Origin: Lustribacter sp965277075
Lineage (GTDB): Bacteria; Vulcanimicrobiota; Vulcanimicrobiia; Vulcanimicrobiales; Vulcanimicrobiaceae
Length of the DNA stretch: 64,000 bases
Assembly: GCA_965277075.1 (NCBI GenBank)
Contig: OZ255707.1
Location: 620,001 to 684,000 of the forward strand
Reading direction: 5' to 3'
Shown here: positions 50,414-59,535 of the stretch, piece by piece
How positions within the stretch are numbered: the stretch's first letter is position 1
Layout of the letters: each line of letters opens with the position of its first letter
Notes under the pieces: model-generated
The model's database searches: none
What the model saw: the letters and a program-made list of their open reading frames with translations, nothing else
What the model was told of the DNA's origin: nothing
Translations under genes and position numbers: made by a program

Positions 50414-51631
50414 GTGGCGGCGATTCGGTCTTCTTCCCTCGACCCGATTGATGCGTTAACATCGATCAATCTCGACGCACCGGCGGTGCGCGCCGTCGAC
50501 ACGACCTTCCGTCGTGCCATCGGTTTGCGCGCAAGCGACGTGCATATCGAGCCGCTCGACGACGGCCTCGGTCGCGTGCGCATCCGCGTCGACGGCATCT
50601 TGCGCCCTGCGGAAACGATCGTGACCGAGACGTACGCACCCTTCGTAAGCCGCATCAAACTGCTCGCAGGCATGGACATCGCGAACCGTCGCATACCACA
50701 AGACGGCCGCTACTCGATGACGTATGACGGGCGCCAAGTCGATGCGCGCGTCTCATCGGTGCCGACGATGGACGGCGAAAAGCTCGTGATCCGCCTGCTC
50801 GACCATCACGTTGCATTGCCGCGCCTTGATGATCTCGGCATGGAGCCGCGCTCCCTTGCATTCTATCGGACGGTCGCACACGCACCTTGGGGTTTTGTCG
50901 TCGTGAGCGGGCCGACGGGAAGCGGTAAAACAACGACGCTTTACGCATCGATCGCCGAGCTCGATCGCACGGCGCGAAACGTGTGCACGGTCGAAGATCC
51001 GATCGAGGCGCGCTTGGCCGGAGCCGCGCAAGTTCAAGTGAACGTTCGCGCCGGGCTCACGTTTCCGACGGTCTTGCGTTCGTTCATGCGTCAAGATCCT
51101 GATGTGATCATGATCGGCGAGATGCGGGACGCCGAAACGGTCGGCGTGGGCGTTTCCGCCGCGTTGGCGGGTCAAACGGTTTTTGCGACCGTCCACAGCA
51201 ACGACGCACCACGGACGGTCGACCGGCTCGTGGAGCTCGGCGTTGAACGACATTCACTCGCCGCGGCAGTTACCGCCGTCGTCGCGCAACGACTCGTACG
51301 ACGCTTGTGCGTCCACTGCCGCCGCCGCGCGACAATTCCCGGCGACCTGCGCCGGACGCTGCCCGACGGTGCGGAGACATGGTTCCTGCCGGTCGGCTGC
51401 AGCGCATGCGATGCCAGCGGTTACGCCGGACGAACGGGTATCTTCGAAGTCCTCAGCGTCGACGACGCCATTCGGGATGCGATCGCATCGGGCGCGTCCA
51501 GCGCGACGATCGGCCAGCTGGCGGCCGCGCGCGGTCACCGTTCGCTCTTCGACGACGCCGCACGCGTGCTGATTGACGGAACGACGAGTTTCGAAGAGAT
51601 AGAGCGAGTTGTCGGCTGGTGGTTACGATGA
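50414..51631 (+). CDS. pilB: Type IV pilus assembly ATPase PilB (GspE-type, short form)
   Basis: Hexameric extension ATPase, 405 residues. It begins close to the N2 domain (RRAIGLRASDVHIEPLDDGL) and lacks the long MshEN N-terminal domain of typical 560-residue PilB. Walker A is VVSGPTGSGKTTTLYASIAE, the Asp box VEDPIEA, Walker B DVIMIGEMRDAET and the His box FATVHSNDAPRTV. A C4 zinc site is present: CVHC and CSAC. GTG start with AGAGGGG six bases upstream. First gene of the operon. Confidence 0.95.
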   Translation: MAAIRSSSLDPIDALTSINLDAPAVRAVDTTFRRAIGLRASDVHIEPLDDGLGRVRIRVDGILRPAETIVTETYAPFVSRIKLLAGMDIANRRIPQDGRYSMTYDGRQVDARVSSVPTMDGEKLVIRLLDHHVALPRLDDLGMEPRSLAFYRTVAHAPWGFVVVSGPTGSGKTTTLYASIAELDRTARNVCTVEDPIEARLAGAAQVQVNVRAGLTFPTVLRSFMRQDPDVIMIGEMRDAETVGVGVSAALAGQTVFATVHSNDAPRTVDRLVELGVERHSLAAAVTAVVAQRLVRRLCVHCRRRATIPGDLRRTLPDGAETWFLPVGCSACDASGYAGRTGIFEVLSVDDAIRDAIASGASSATIGQLAAARGHRSLFDDAARVLIDGTTSFEEIERVVGWWLR

Positions 51632-52704
51632 GCGTCGAGCGTGTGCGGCTCGACGAACTGATCGCGCTTGCGCGCGGGCGTTCGGCCAGCGATCTCCATG
51701 TCGGGGGCGGCACTGCACCGACATTGCGAATCGACGGTCGCGTCGTCGTGCTCGATCTTCCCACGTTCGGCGACGACACGCTCCGCCTGTTTCTCAGTGA
51801 GGTGCTTCTGCCCGAGGGCCTCACCCGGCTCGCATCGGTCGGAACGGCCGACATCGCCCGTCGCGCAGGTCACGCCGCGCCGTATCGCCTCCACGCCTAC
51901 CGTACCACCGCAGGCCTTCGACTCGCGTTTCGCTTTCTCGCATCGACGATTCCAACGCTCGAGACGCTCGCGTTGCCCTCGATCGTATCCTCATTCGCGC
52001 TGCGGCCCAACGGGCTGATTCTCTTCACGGGACCGACGGGCAGCGGAAAAACGACGGCGCTCGCGGCCCTGCTCGACCGCATGAACCGAACGTCCGACCG
52101 CGTGATGGTGACGGTCGAAGATCCGGTGGAATACGTGCACGCGCCAATCCGCTCGTTGATCGCGCACAGTGAGATCGGCACGGACGTTCTCGATTATGCC
52201 GAAGCGTTGCGCGGCTTCATGCGCGCCGACCCGGACGTGATTCTGGTCGGCGAGATGCGCGACCGTGCGACGATGGAAGCCGCACTAACCGCGGCGGAGA
52301 CGGGTCACCTCGTTCTCTCGACACTCCACACGAATGACGCGGCGCAGACCGTCGATCGTATCGTCGACGCCTTCCCAAGCAACGCGCACGCGCAGATTCG
52401 AACGCAGCTGGCGTCTACGCTCGTCGCCGTCGTTTCACTCCGCTTGGTGGCGGCGCGCGGCGATAGCGGCCGCATCGCCGCCGCCGAGATACTGGTCGGA
52501 AACGACGCGGTTCGTGCGATCGTTCGCGAAGGGAAAACGCACCAGCTTCGCAACACCATCGCGACCGGTCGCGCATCCGGTATGCAGACACTCGAATCGC
52601 ACCTCTCCGATCTGCTTCTTCGCGGCGCCATCGACGCACAGACGGCGCGCGCGGTCGCAAACCGGCCGGCGGAGATTCGCGACCTCGGCCGAGTCGCCGG
52701 TTGA
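51628..52704 (+). CDS. pilT: Twitching motility/pilus retraction ATPase PilT
   Basis: Retraction ATPase, about 358 residues. N-terminus LIALARGRSASDLHVGGGTA, Walker A LFTGPTGSGKTTALAALLDR, Asp box VEDPVEYVH, Walker B DVILVGEMRDRATMEAALTA, His box STLHTNDAAQTVDRIVDAF. No zinc site, as expected for PilT. The start overlaps the pilB stop (ATGA). Having both ATPases implies an extending and retracting pilus. Confidence 0.95.
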   Translation: MSVERVRLDELIALARGRSASDLHVGGGTAPTLRIDGRVVVLDLPTFGDDTLRLFLSEVLLPEGLTRLASVGTADIARRAGHAAPYRLHAYRTTAGLRLAFRFLASTIPTLETLALPSIVSSFALRPNGLILFTGPTGSGKTTALAALLDRMNRTSDRVMVTVEDPVEYVHAPIRSLIAHSEIGTDVLDYAEALRGFMRADPDVILVGEMRDRATMEAALTAAETGHLVLSTLHTNDAAQTVDRIVDAFPSNAHAQIRTQLASTLVAVVSLRLVAARGDSGRIAAAEILVGNDAVRAIVREGKTHQLRNTIATGRASGMQTLESHLSDLLLRGAIDAQTARAVANRPAEIRDLGRVAG

Positions 52705-53921
52705 TGAACTATCGCTACGTCGCACGAACGAGTAGCGGCGACCGCGTTCGGGGGTCGCTTATCGCCGCCGACCGCGAAGCGGCGATTGCGGGACTCCACG
52801 GACGTTCGCTCTACATAACGGCCGTTGAGCGGCGGCGCCCGTGGAATGCCGACATTCATATAACGTGGCGATTCGGCGCGCCGTCGGGCCGGACTCGGGT
52901 GACGTTCTTCCGCTCATTCGCAACGTTGATACGAGCCGGAGTCGCAATGCGCCGGTCGCTACAAATTACGATCGAGCGTACCGGCGACGAAGCACTGCGT
53001 TCAACGCTTCGCGACGTTCTGAGGGAGATCGAACGCGGCGACCCGCTCAGCGGCGCGTTCGGACGGCGTCCGCGTATGTTTCCATCGCTGATTGTCGCGA
53101 TGATCGCCGCGGGCGAAGCCGGCGGCATTCTTGACGACGTGCTCGAGCGCGTTGCGACGCTTCTGGAGCGCGACGAAGCCTTGCGCAAGAACGTTCTCTC
53201 AGCACTAGCATATCCCGCGACCGTCCTCGCCGCGTCGCTCGCGCTCGTCGCGTTCTTGATCGTACGCATCGTGCCGATGTTCTCTGATCTGTTCGTCTCG
53301 TTCCACACCGAGCTTCCGGCTTCAACCCGTTTTTTGCTCTGGCTCGGGACGACATTTGGAGCGCCGCTACCGTGGATCGTCGTTGCCATCGTCGCGACGG
53401 CGGTCGCGCTCGCCTTGCGGACGGCGCGTCGTACACGCGCGGGGGCGTTGCTTCTGGATCGCATCCGTTTGCGCGTTCCATTCATCGGTGATCTCCTGCG
53501 CAAGACGATTCACGCAAGATTCGCTCGGATGCTCGGCACCTTGGTACGTTCCGGCGTTGAGTTGATGCATGCGCTCGATGTGGTTCGCCCGGTCACCGGA
53601 AGCCCATTGCATGAAGAGGCCCTTGAAAAGGTGGCGGTGGCGCTACGCGAGGGCGAAGCGCTGACACCCCCGCTCGAAGCCGCGCGACTCTTCGATCCGA
53701 TGCTCGTTTCGCTGATCGGCGTCGGTGAAGAAACGGGCATGCTCGACGTATTGCTGGAGAAAGCCGCGGAGTATTTCGAGTCCGATGTCGCCGCTGCAAT
53801 CGCGACCCTCGGCGCCGTCATCGAGCCGGCGCTCATCGTCGTCTTAGGTATCATCGTCGGCTTCATCGTCTATTCGGTGTACATACCGCTTTATTCGCTA
53901 ATCGGGAGCATCTCAAAATGA
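52704..53921 (+). CDS. pilC: Type IV pilus inner-membrane platform protein PilC (GspF type)
   Basis: About 405 residues with two T2SSF domains. The first (about 70-195) contains FFRSFATLIRAGVAMRRSLQ, GEAGGILDDVLERVATLLER; the second (about 270-395) contains RFARMLGTLVRSGVELMHAL and GEETGMLDVLLEKAAEYFES. Three membrane helices, including TVLAASLALVAFLIVRIVPM. Overlaps pilT by one base and the sigma factor gene by four. Confidence 0.95.
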   Translation: MNYRYVARTSSGDRVRGSLIAADREAAIAGLHGRSLYITAVERRRPWNADIHITWRFGAPSGRTRVTFFRSFATLIRAGVAMRRSLQITIERTGDEALRSTLRDVLREIERGDPLSGAFGRRPRMFPSLIVAMIAAGEAGGILDDVLERVATLLERDEALRKNVLSALAYPATVLAASLALVAFLIVRIVPMFSDLFVSFHTELPASTRFLLWLGTTFGAPLPWIVVAIVATAVALALRTARRTRAGALLLDRIRLRVPFIGDLLRKTIHARFARMLGTLVRSGVELMHALDVVRPVTGSPLHEEALEKVAVALREGEALTPPLEAARLFDPMLVSLIGVGEETGMLDVLLEKAAEYFESDVAAAIATLGAVIEPALIVVLGIIVGFIVYSVYIPLYSLIGSISK

Positions 53922-54631
53922 ACGATAGCGCCTGCGTGGTGGCACGATTCTTAGCCGAGCGTTCGCGTGACAATCGCGACGCCGTCATCACCGCTTACGG
54001 ATATCTCTGCCGCCGCGGAGCGCGAAAATTCCGACGGCCCGAAAGTGATGTTGCCGATCTCGAACAAGTCGCCAGCATCGGGCTCATCAAAGCGACCGAC
54101 ATGTATCGTGCGGAGCGTACCACTCCTTTTGAAGCCTACGCTTGGATGATGATCGTCGGCGAGTTGATGCACTATGTGCGCGATCACGAGCGCTCGATTC
54201 GCCTTCCTCGCTGGTTGCGTTCGCTGGAGCGACGGTATGTCGTGGCCTGGGAAGTTCTGGCTGCGCGTGACCATGCCGAGCCGTCGACTCGTGAGCTCGC
54301 ACGCGAACTCGACGTCTCGTTCGGGGTTGTCGAAGAATTGCAGGCAATGCGGCGGGCCAACCGCTACGGCGACACAGATCCCGATTCTCCGCGCAGCCAC
54401 TTGCAGTGCGACGCATTGCCCGCGAAAACATCGGCCATTTCACTCGAAGAGCGGCTCACCGTCATCATGGCCGTCGAAGAACTGAGCCAGCGCGAGCGAA
54501 CCGTCGTGCTCGGCACCTTTGCCGCCGGACTCTCACAGGCGGAGATCGCGCTGGTACTCGGCCTCTCGCAAAGCCAGATCTCCAAGATCTTGTATCGCGC
54601 ACTCGGAAAACTTCAGAAAAGCGTCGCATAA
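53918..54631 (+). CDS. Sigma-70 family factor (group 3, FliA/SigF-like) inside the pilus operon
   Basis: A 237-residue sigma factor with region 2 (DLEQVASIGLIKATDMYRAE, then FEAYAWMMIVGELMHYVRDH and ERSIRLPRWL), region 3 (ELARELDVSFGVVEELQAM) and region 4 helix-turn-helix (GLSQAEIALVLGLSQSQISK). The pattern fits group 3 factors such as SigF, SigB or FliA, not ECF factors, which lack region 3. It overlaps pilC by four bases and precedes the pilin gene by 20-30 bp. It may drive its own operon or pilin expression; no anti-sigma gene is adjacent. Confidence 0.9.
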   Translation: MNDSACVVARFLAERSRDNRDAVITAYGYLCRRGARKFRRPESDVADLEQVASIGLIKATDMYRAERTTPFEAYAWMMIVGELMHYVRDHERSIRLPRWLRSLERRYVVAWEVLAARDHAEPSTRELARELDVSFGVVEELQAMRRANRYGDTDPDSPRSHLQCDALPAKTSAISLEERLTVIMAVEELSQRERTVVLGTFAAGLSQAEIALVLGLSQSQISKILYRALGKLQKSVA

Positions 54632-54662
54632 CCTCTGCCGATAGGGGCACTTGCGATTGCAC

Positions 54663-55187
54663 ATGATGAATCCGAGGCAGCAAGCGATGCCGAGCGAAAG
54701 CGAACGTGGCTTCACGTTGATCGAATTGATGGTCGTCGTTGCGATCATCGCGATCTTAGCAGGCATTCTCATCCCGAACTTCGTGAATGCTCGCGCCCAA
54801 GCGCAAACGTCCGCGTGCGAGTCGAACCTCCGTGCGATCGCGACGGCGCTCGAGCTGGTCTATTCGGACCAGCAATCGTACGAGCCGAACGGAAAAGCGA
54901 CGTTCAACGCGGATCCGACAGATTTCACGAACGCGACGTCCGGCGTGCAGTACCTGAACAACACGCCGAAAGACCCCGCCTCGCAAGATCAAACAAAAGA
55001 TTATACGGTCGCGGTGACCGCGCAAGCCAATGGCAGTCCGCCGTCCTATCAGATAACGTGTCCGGGCGTCCACGTGGGTTCGACTTTGCAAAAGATTCAA
55101 AGCGCCTCCACCGGCACGGTTTGTGGCGGCGCGTGCACCGCGAGCACGCTAACCTACACGTCAGGCACGGGACTGCAGGTTCCGTGA
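54663..55187 (+). CDS. Type IV major pilin-like prepilin
   Basis: A prepilin of about 174 residues. The class III signal is SESERGFTLIELMVVVAIIA, with cleavage after Gly and Phe then Glu at +5, followed by the long hydrophobic N-terminal helix. The leader is 16 residues from ATG 54663 or only 8 from ATG 54687, which has GAGG at good spacing; TTG at 54651 is a third option. The globular part ends with a Ser/Thr-rich region and four cysteines (SACES, ITCPG, TVCGG, GACTA), so it may form two disulfides. Confidence 0.92.
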   Translation: MMNPRQQAMPSESERGFTLIELMVVVAIIAILAGILIPNFVNARAQAQTSACESNLRAIATALELVYSDQQSYEPNGKATFNADPTDFTNATSGVQYLNNTPKDPASQDQTKDYTVAVTAQANGSPPSYQITCPGVHVGSTLQKIQSASTGTVCGGACTASTLTYTSGTGLQVP

Positions 55188-55837
55188 TCGACCCGATTGG
55201 AGCGTCGCTCGCAGCGATTGCGAATCACACCTATGCGGCGGTTCCGATTGCCGTCGCGGCCGGCACGCTAACGAGCGTTGGACCATGCGTGGCGCCACGG
55301 TATCTCGCGCTGGCCGTCTTGATCGGCGACCGTCGGCCGCTGGTGCCGGTCGCGGCGTTCGTTGCCGGCGTCGTGGTTGCGTACGTTGCGCTCGGCTTCG
55401 GCTCGAGGCTCGTCATGCTGCTCGTCGCGAACGTCGCTTTCGCTGACGTCGTCCTTGCCGTCACGTTGATCGTCATCGGTATACGAACTCTGGTTTACGA
55501 ACCGCACCTCTGCTCGCAATCGGAAGCGGAACAGCTCCGCATGCGCCCGAGCGGCGCATTTACGCTCGGTGCTGCATCGGCGCTCGTCGTTTCGCCTTGC
55601 TGCACGCCGATGGTGGTTGCGTTTGCCGGTCTTGGTGCACTGGATCGCGATCCGGTCATCGTCGCGGTGTATCTTGCCGCATTTGCGATCGGGCATGCTG
55701 CGCCGCTCGCGCTCGCCGGCGCGTTTGGAGCAGCATCGGCGGATCGTCTTCGCGTCGCGTCCGCGACGGCTGCGCCGTCGGTCATCGCCGGCACGCTGAC
55801 GATCGCACTGGGCTGCTACTACGGTTTACTCGCATGA
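55184..55837 (+). CDS. CcdA/DsbD-like thiol-disulfide membrane transporter
   Basis: A 217-residue polytopic protein with about six helices. The conserved redox cysteines lie in SVGPCVAPRY (Cys35) and VVSPCCTPMVV (Cys139-Cys140), the arrangement of the CcdA/DsbD membrane domain that moves reducing power across the membrane. GTG overlaps the pilin stop (GTGA). Its presence next to a four-cysteine pilin suggests a role in pilin disulfide handling, which is my inference. Confidence 0.85.
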   Translation: MIDPIGASLAAIANHTYAAVPIAVAAGTLTSVGPCVAPRYLALAVLIGDRRPLVPVAAFVAGVVVAYVALGFGSRLVMLLVANVAFADVVLAVTLIVIGIRTLVYEPHLCSQSEAEQLRMRPSGAFTLGAASALVVSPCCTPMVVAFAGLGALDRDPVIVAVYLAAFAIGHAAPLALAGAFGAASADRLRVASATAAPSVIAGTLTIALGCYYGLLA

Positions 55838-56364
55838 GGCGCATGCGCCGTGAGCGTCGTCTCCTCTGCGCGACGGTGGCGATCGGTGTATCCGCACTGC
55901 TCTTCCGCGGTCAGCTCGCGGATGCGCTCGTGACGCGTGGTGACGACGCGTTCCGCATGGGCGACATGCCTGCAGCACTGCGCGCGTACGGACGGGCGAT
56001 CGCGCTCGACCCACGTTCCAATGTTGCCGCCGATCGGCTCGCCTTTTTTCTCGCCTTGCGTCACGACCGTTCGAGTGCGGAACACGCGATTTTTATCGCG
56101 ACGACCGCGCTACGGAAGCACGCTGATGCGGCGCTGTTTGCCGACCGCGGCTTTGCCGAGATGCAGCTCGGCCGTTGGAGCGCAGCGGAAGCAGACTTCG
56201 GCCGGGCCGGCGCGCTCGGGCGCGACGCGCGTTACGATCATCTTGCCGGTCGCATGGCCTTGCGGCACGGCGACCGGCCGCGGGCGCGTTCCTATGCGGC
56301 CCGAGCCGTGTCCGCCGACGCGACGTTCGCTCCGGCGCGCGCCTTCTTGCGGAGTCTCCGATGA
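55834..56364 (+). CDS. TPR-repeat protein of the pilus operon
   Basis: A 176-residue protein with an N-terminal signal or anchor helix (LLCATVAIGVSALLFRGQLA). Three or four TPR-like helical pairs follow, e.g. GDMPAALRAYGRAIALDPRS and LGRWSAAEADFGRAGALGRD, then RPRARSYAARAVSADATFAP. It overlaps both neighbours by four bases. It may be a pilotin-like or scaffold protein, comparable in position to PilF, but that is not shown. Confidence 0.8.
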   Translation: MRRMRRERRLLCATVAIGVSALLFRGQLADALVTRGDDAFRMGDMPAALRAYGRAIALDPRSNVAADRLAFFLALRHDRSSAEHAIFIATTALRKHADAALFADRGFAEMQLGRWSAAEADFGRAGALGRDARYDHLAGRMALRHGDRPRARSYAARAVSADATFAPARAFLRSLR

Positions 56365-56960
56365 CACCGCTCGTTGCGGCAGCCGGCGCGGGTGCGGCGA
56401 CCTACGCTGGATGGATGCTCGCGCGTCGCGCGGCGGACCGTCGCAATGTCGCGATCGGCGGTTTCCCGCTCACCGCCGCCGGACTTTGCGCCGGTGTGGC
56501 GGTCATGGCCGACATGCATTCCGGTTGTACGCCGGCGACGATCGCGGCGATCGCCGCCGTAACGGTTGCGGCGATCGTCGATGCACGAACGGGGTTCATC
56601 TTCGATGCCGTTACGTTCACGCTTTGTGCGGTCGCGTTGCTTCTTTCCGTCGAACGCGGCTCACTGCCGGTTGCGCTTGCCGGTGCCCTGACGGTCGGCA
56701 CGGCCCTCTCATTCTTGTACGTTACAACCGCGCGGCGCGGCCTCGGGTTGGGCGACGTGAAGCTCGGCATCGGGATCGGCGCTGCGTTGGGGGTGCAACT
56801 CGGATTGTTCGCACTTGCTGCCGCTTTTATCATTGGGGGCGCCTATGCTGCTTTGCTTCTTGCGACGCGACGAACGGCACTCCGCGCGGCGATCGGTTTC
56901 GGGCCATTCATGGCGACGGGGACCTATCTCGCGGTCGTCCTGGCGAATTCCGTACAATGA
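56361..56960 (+). CDS. pilD: Prepilin peptidase PilD, peptidase domain only
   Basis: A 199-residue A24 aspartic peptidase. Catalytic Asp residues in AIVDARTGFIFD and RRGLGLGDVKLGIGIG, with several helices. The N-terminal cytoplasmic methyltransferase domain with its CxxC zinc pair, typical of full-length PilD, is absent. It would still cleave the prepilin leader. Overlaps the TPR gene and pilM by four bases. Confidence 0.9.
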   Translation: MTPLVAAAGAGAATYAGWMLARRAADRRNVAIGGFPLTAAGLCAGVAVMADMHSGCTPATIAAIAAVTVAAIVDARTGFIFDAVTFTLCAVALLLSVERGSLPVALAGALTVGTALSFLYVTTARRGLGLGDVKLGIGIGAALGVQLGLFALAAAFIIGGAYAALLLATRRTALRAAIGFGPFMATGTYLAVVLANSVQ

Positions 56961-57892
56961 CAAAACGTCCAACGCTTCCGCTCGGTGTAGATTTCGGGCG
57001 GCATCGCATTCGTGTCGCGCTTTCCGAACGCGATGCGAGCGGCCGGCCGAAGCTGATCGCGGTTGCCTCGCGCGAGCGGTGCGATGAGCCGGGAACGTCG
57101 TTGCACGAAGCCGTTACCGAACTCGCAACCGCAGAGCGACGCTGCGTCATGGGCATCGCTCGACCCGACGCGCTGTTGCGCGTCGTGAACATGCCGCCGA
57201 TGTCGCGTTTCGAGCGCACGAAAGCGGCGAAGTTTCAAGCCGTACGCTTCATCGACTACCCGGTATCCCAGGCGGCAATCTCGATCGCACCGCTCGATGC
57301 AAATCGTTGGGCGCTCGGCATCGCGCGGCGCACGGCCATCGCTCTGCGGCTCGCGACGGCGAAACGTGCGAAACTTTTTCCAGTCGCGATCGACGACGTT
57401 TCCTTCGCTCTCACACGCGTTCACGGCGACGCCGATGGAACGATCGACGTTACCGATGACACCACGCGGGTAACGCTCTTCGCCCAGCCGATTCCGTACG
57501 TCGCGGACGTCGCAATCGGTGCGGGGTCGTTGACCGACGGCATCGCACGATCGCTCGGTATCGACGCCGCGGCGGCCGAAGAACGTAAACGCAGCGTTGG
57601 TTTCGGCGGCGCCGGCGAAGCCCAACGGGACGCCCTTATCGACGCCATCGCCGAAATGCTCACCGCAGCGCGCGCGGCCGGTCATACCGAAATCCGGCGG
57701 CTCGTAATGATCGGGAACGGTAGCCGCATTCCGGGTCTTGCCGACGCGGTCGAACGCACGACGGGCTACGGCGTACGTCCAGCCACCCTCGATGCCGACG
57801 TCTCCGATACGCTCCCGCCCGACGTCTTACGCGCAGCGGGCGCCGACTGGTCGGTCGCATACGGCTTAAGCCTGTGGGAAACGGCCTCATGA
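56957..57892 (+). CDS. pilM: Type IV pilus inner-membrane assembly protein PilM
   Basis: A 311-residue actin-fold protein that anchors PilN/PilO. Phosphate motif LPLGVDFGRHRIRVALSERD, later RFERTKAAKFQAVRFIDYPV, and the second half with RLVMIGNGSRIPGLADAVER and GVRPATLDADVSD. Sequence similarity is modest but its place before pilN, pilO, pilP and pilQ is decisive. Confidence 0.88.
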   Translation: MTKRPTLPLGVDFGRHRIRVALSERDASGRPKLIAVASRERCDEPGTSLHEAVTELATAERRCVMGIARPDALLRVVNMPPMSRFERTKAAKFQAVRFIDYPVSQAAISIAPLDANRWALGIARRTAIALRLATAKRAKLFPVAIDDVSFALTRVHGDADGTIDVTDDTTRVTLFAQPIPYVADVAIGAGSLTDGIARSLGIDAAAAEERKRSVGFGGAGEAQRDALIDAIAEMLTAARAAGHTEIRRLVMIGNGSRIPGLADAVERTTGYGVRPATLDADVSDTLPPDVLRAAGADWSVAYGLSLWETAS

Positions 57893-58443
57893 CGCGGTAC
57901 AACTATCGGCAATCGCGATTCGAACGTGTGGTGGGGCGCCGCCCCGACATGGCGATTGATCGAAACATGCGTTCGCCCATCATTGCGATCGGTGCGGCAC
58001 TGTTGCTGACTGCGGTTGTATACGGCGTCGAGTGGCAACGAGTCGCCGTACTCGATGCGGAGCTATCGGCCTTGCAAGATCGGATTGCAACGGCAAAGCA
58101 GGCCGACATTCGCGTCGACACGCTCGGGCGATCGGTCGCGGAACTACGCGCTATTCGTACCGCCGTGGCCGGTTCGCGACGCGACACGGTGATAGTGACC
58201 AATACGATTGCGCGAATCGGCAACGGATTGCCGGCCCAAACGTGGCTTACCAGCGTACAACCCGGCCGAAGCGGAACGTGGTCGATTGCCGGCCGGTCGA
58301 CGCGCATCGATCAGATCGGCTCGACGTTGGCATCAATCGGCGAGCTCGACCACGCCGCGACGGCACGCCTCGTGTCGATCAACGCCGCCGGAAAAACGGG
58401 AACGATGCTCGATTTCATCATCGCATGGGAGCACCCGCAATGA
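57889..58443 (+). CDS. pilN: Type IV pilus assembly protein PilN
   Basis: A 184-residue bitopic protein. A short basic cytoplasmic head (MTRYNYRQSRFERVVGRRPD) which would bind PilM, one membrane helix (SPIIAIGAALLLTAVVYGV), a coiled coil (ELSALQDRIATAKQAD) and a periplasmic domain. Overlaps pilM by four bases. Confidence 0.87.
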   Translation: MTRYNYRQSRFERVVGRRPDMAIDRNMRSPIIAIGAALLLTAVVYGVEWQRVAVLDAELSALQDRIATAKQADIRVDTLGRSVAELRAIRTAVAGSRRDTVIVTNTIARIGNGLPAQTWLTSVQPGRSGTWSIAGRSTRIDQIGSTLASIGELDHAATARLVSINAAGKTGTMLDFIIAWEHPQ

Positions 58444-59030
58444 AGCTGAAGCCGGATCGGCTCGCGCTTTTCGGGGCCGTTCTCATCCTGCTCGGGGGGT
58501 ATCTCTTCGTTTTTCGTCCCGGTGAGACGTCGATCGCGCAGCGGTACGGCCAACTCGACGATGGCCGTGTTTTGCTCGCCCGGCGCCTGACCGACGCTCG
58601 GCGCGAATCCGAATTGCGTCACGAAGCGCACGCGCTCTCGGCATGGCTCACGAACGTCGGGTTGCGCGCCGATCGCACGACGATCGTCGACCGCTTTCTA
58701 CGCGAGCTCGCAAGGGCGGGGATGAACGACCGCGTTCGCATCACCGCCGTCACCGCCGATAACGCGGGGCCCGAAGCGGAGCGTACAATACACAAGAGCG
58801 TTGCGTTCGACGAGATTCCGATGACGGTATCCCTGCGCGGAACCTATCGCAACGTGCTTCGGCTCGTTCACGACCTTAACCGCACGAGCATGGCCGCGCG
58901 CATCGGGTTTGACTCCATGGGAAACGCGGACCGCACCACGGCCCACGACCCAGACTTGCGCGCGACCGTTCGCGTCACGCTTCTGCGGTATGCGGGAACG
59001 CTCAAGGCGACCGGCCGTGCTAGCGTCTAG
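58440..59030 (+). CDS. pilO: Type IV pilus assembly protein PilO
   Basis: A 196-residue bitopic protein, partner of PilN. Membrane helix LALFGAVLILLGGYLFVFR near the N-terminus, a short coiled coil and a ferredoxin-like periplasmic domain ending VRVTLLRYAGTLKA. The ATG overlaps the pilN stop by four bases. Assignment rests on size, topology and operon position. Confidence 0.87.
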   Translation: MKLKPDRLALFGAVLILLGGYLFVFRPGETSIAQRYGQLDDGRVLLARRLTDARRESELRHEAHALSAWLTNVGLRADRTTIVDRFLRELARAGMNDRVRITAVTADNAGPEAERTIHKSVAFDEIPMTVSLRGTYRNVLRLVHDLNRTSMAARIGFDSMGNADRTTAHDPDLRATVRVTLLRYAGTLKATGRASV

Positions 59031-59535
59031 CAGCCGGCTGATCGCCGTCGGCGCCGTCGCATGCTTCATCGGCGCAATCGCGTTGACGCCGTCGGAAGTC
59101 CGCTCGCGGCTCTCTCCGGAGCGCTCCGTCGCGACCGCAACGCCCCCGTCGCTTGCGCCGGAGCCGGCAATCGTCATGCCCGGCGGCGATCCGTTCGCGG
59201 CGCGTGTGATTGAAGCCGATCCGACGCAGATGCCGCAACCGCGCGCATCAGGCCTAGCATCCCTTCCGGTATTCTCGCTCGCGCACATCGGACCGTTGCC
59301 CGCGAACGCTGGAGCCGGCATGATGACGCTCGGCCCGTCATTGGGCGGATTGCGCGTGAGCGCAGTCATTATCGGCGTGCACCCGACGGCACTCATCGTG
59401 GACGGCACGGTCAGCCGGCTTGTTGCCGCCGGTGATCGCATCGGAGACGCGCGCGTCATCACGATCGATACGAGCGGCGTCGACCTCAGCGACGGTCGGC
59501 GCCTGGCTCTTCCCTCATTCGGGGTGCATCCGTGA
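59017..59535 (+). CDS. PilP-like periplasmic protein of the pilus operon
   Basis: A 172-residue protein with an N-terminal hydrophobic helix (LIAVGAVACFIGAIALT), a Pro-rich linker, and a small beta domain (GGLRVSAVIIGVHPTALIVD, GTVSRLVAAGDRIGDARVIT, IDTSGVDLSDGRRLALPSF). Size, linker and place between pilO and pilQ fit PilP, which links PilO to the secretin. It is not a lipoprotein as seen here. GTG at 59017 overlaps pilO by 14 bases. Confidence 0.8.
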   Translation: MLASSSRLIAVGAVACFIGAIALTPSEVRSRLSPERSVATATPPSLAPEPAIVMPGGDPFAARVIEADPTQMPQPRASGLASLPVFSLAHIGPLPANAGAGMMTLGPSLGGLRVSAVIIGVHPTALIVDGTVSRLVAAGDRIGDARVITIDTSGVDLSDGRRLALPSFGVHP

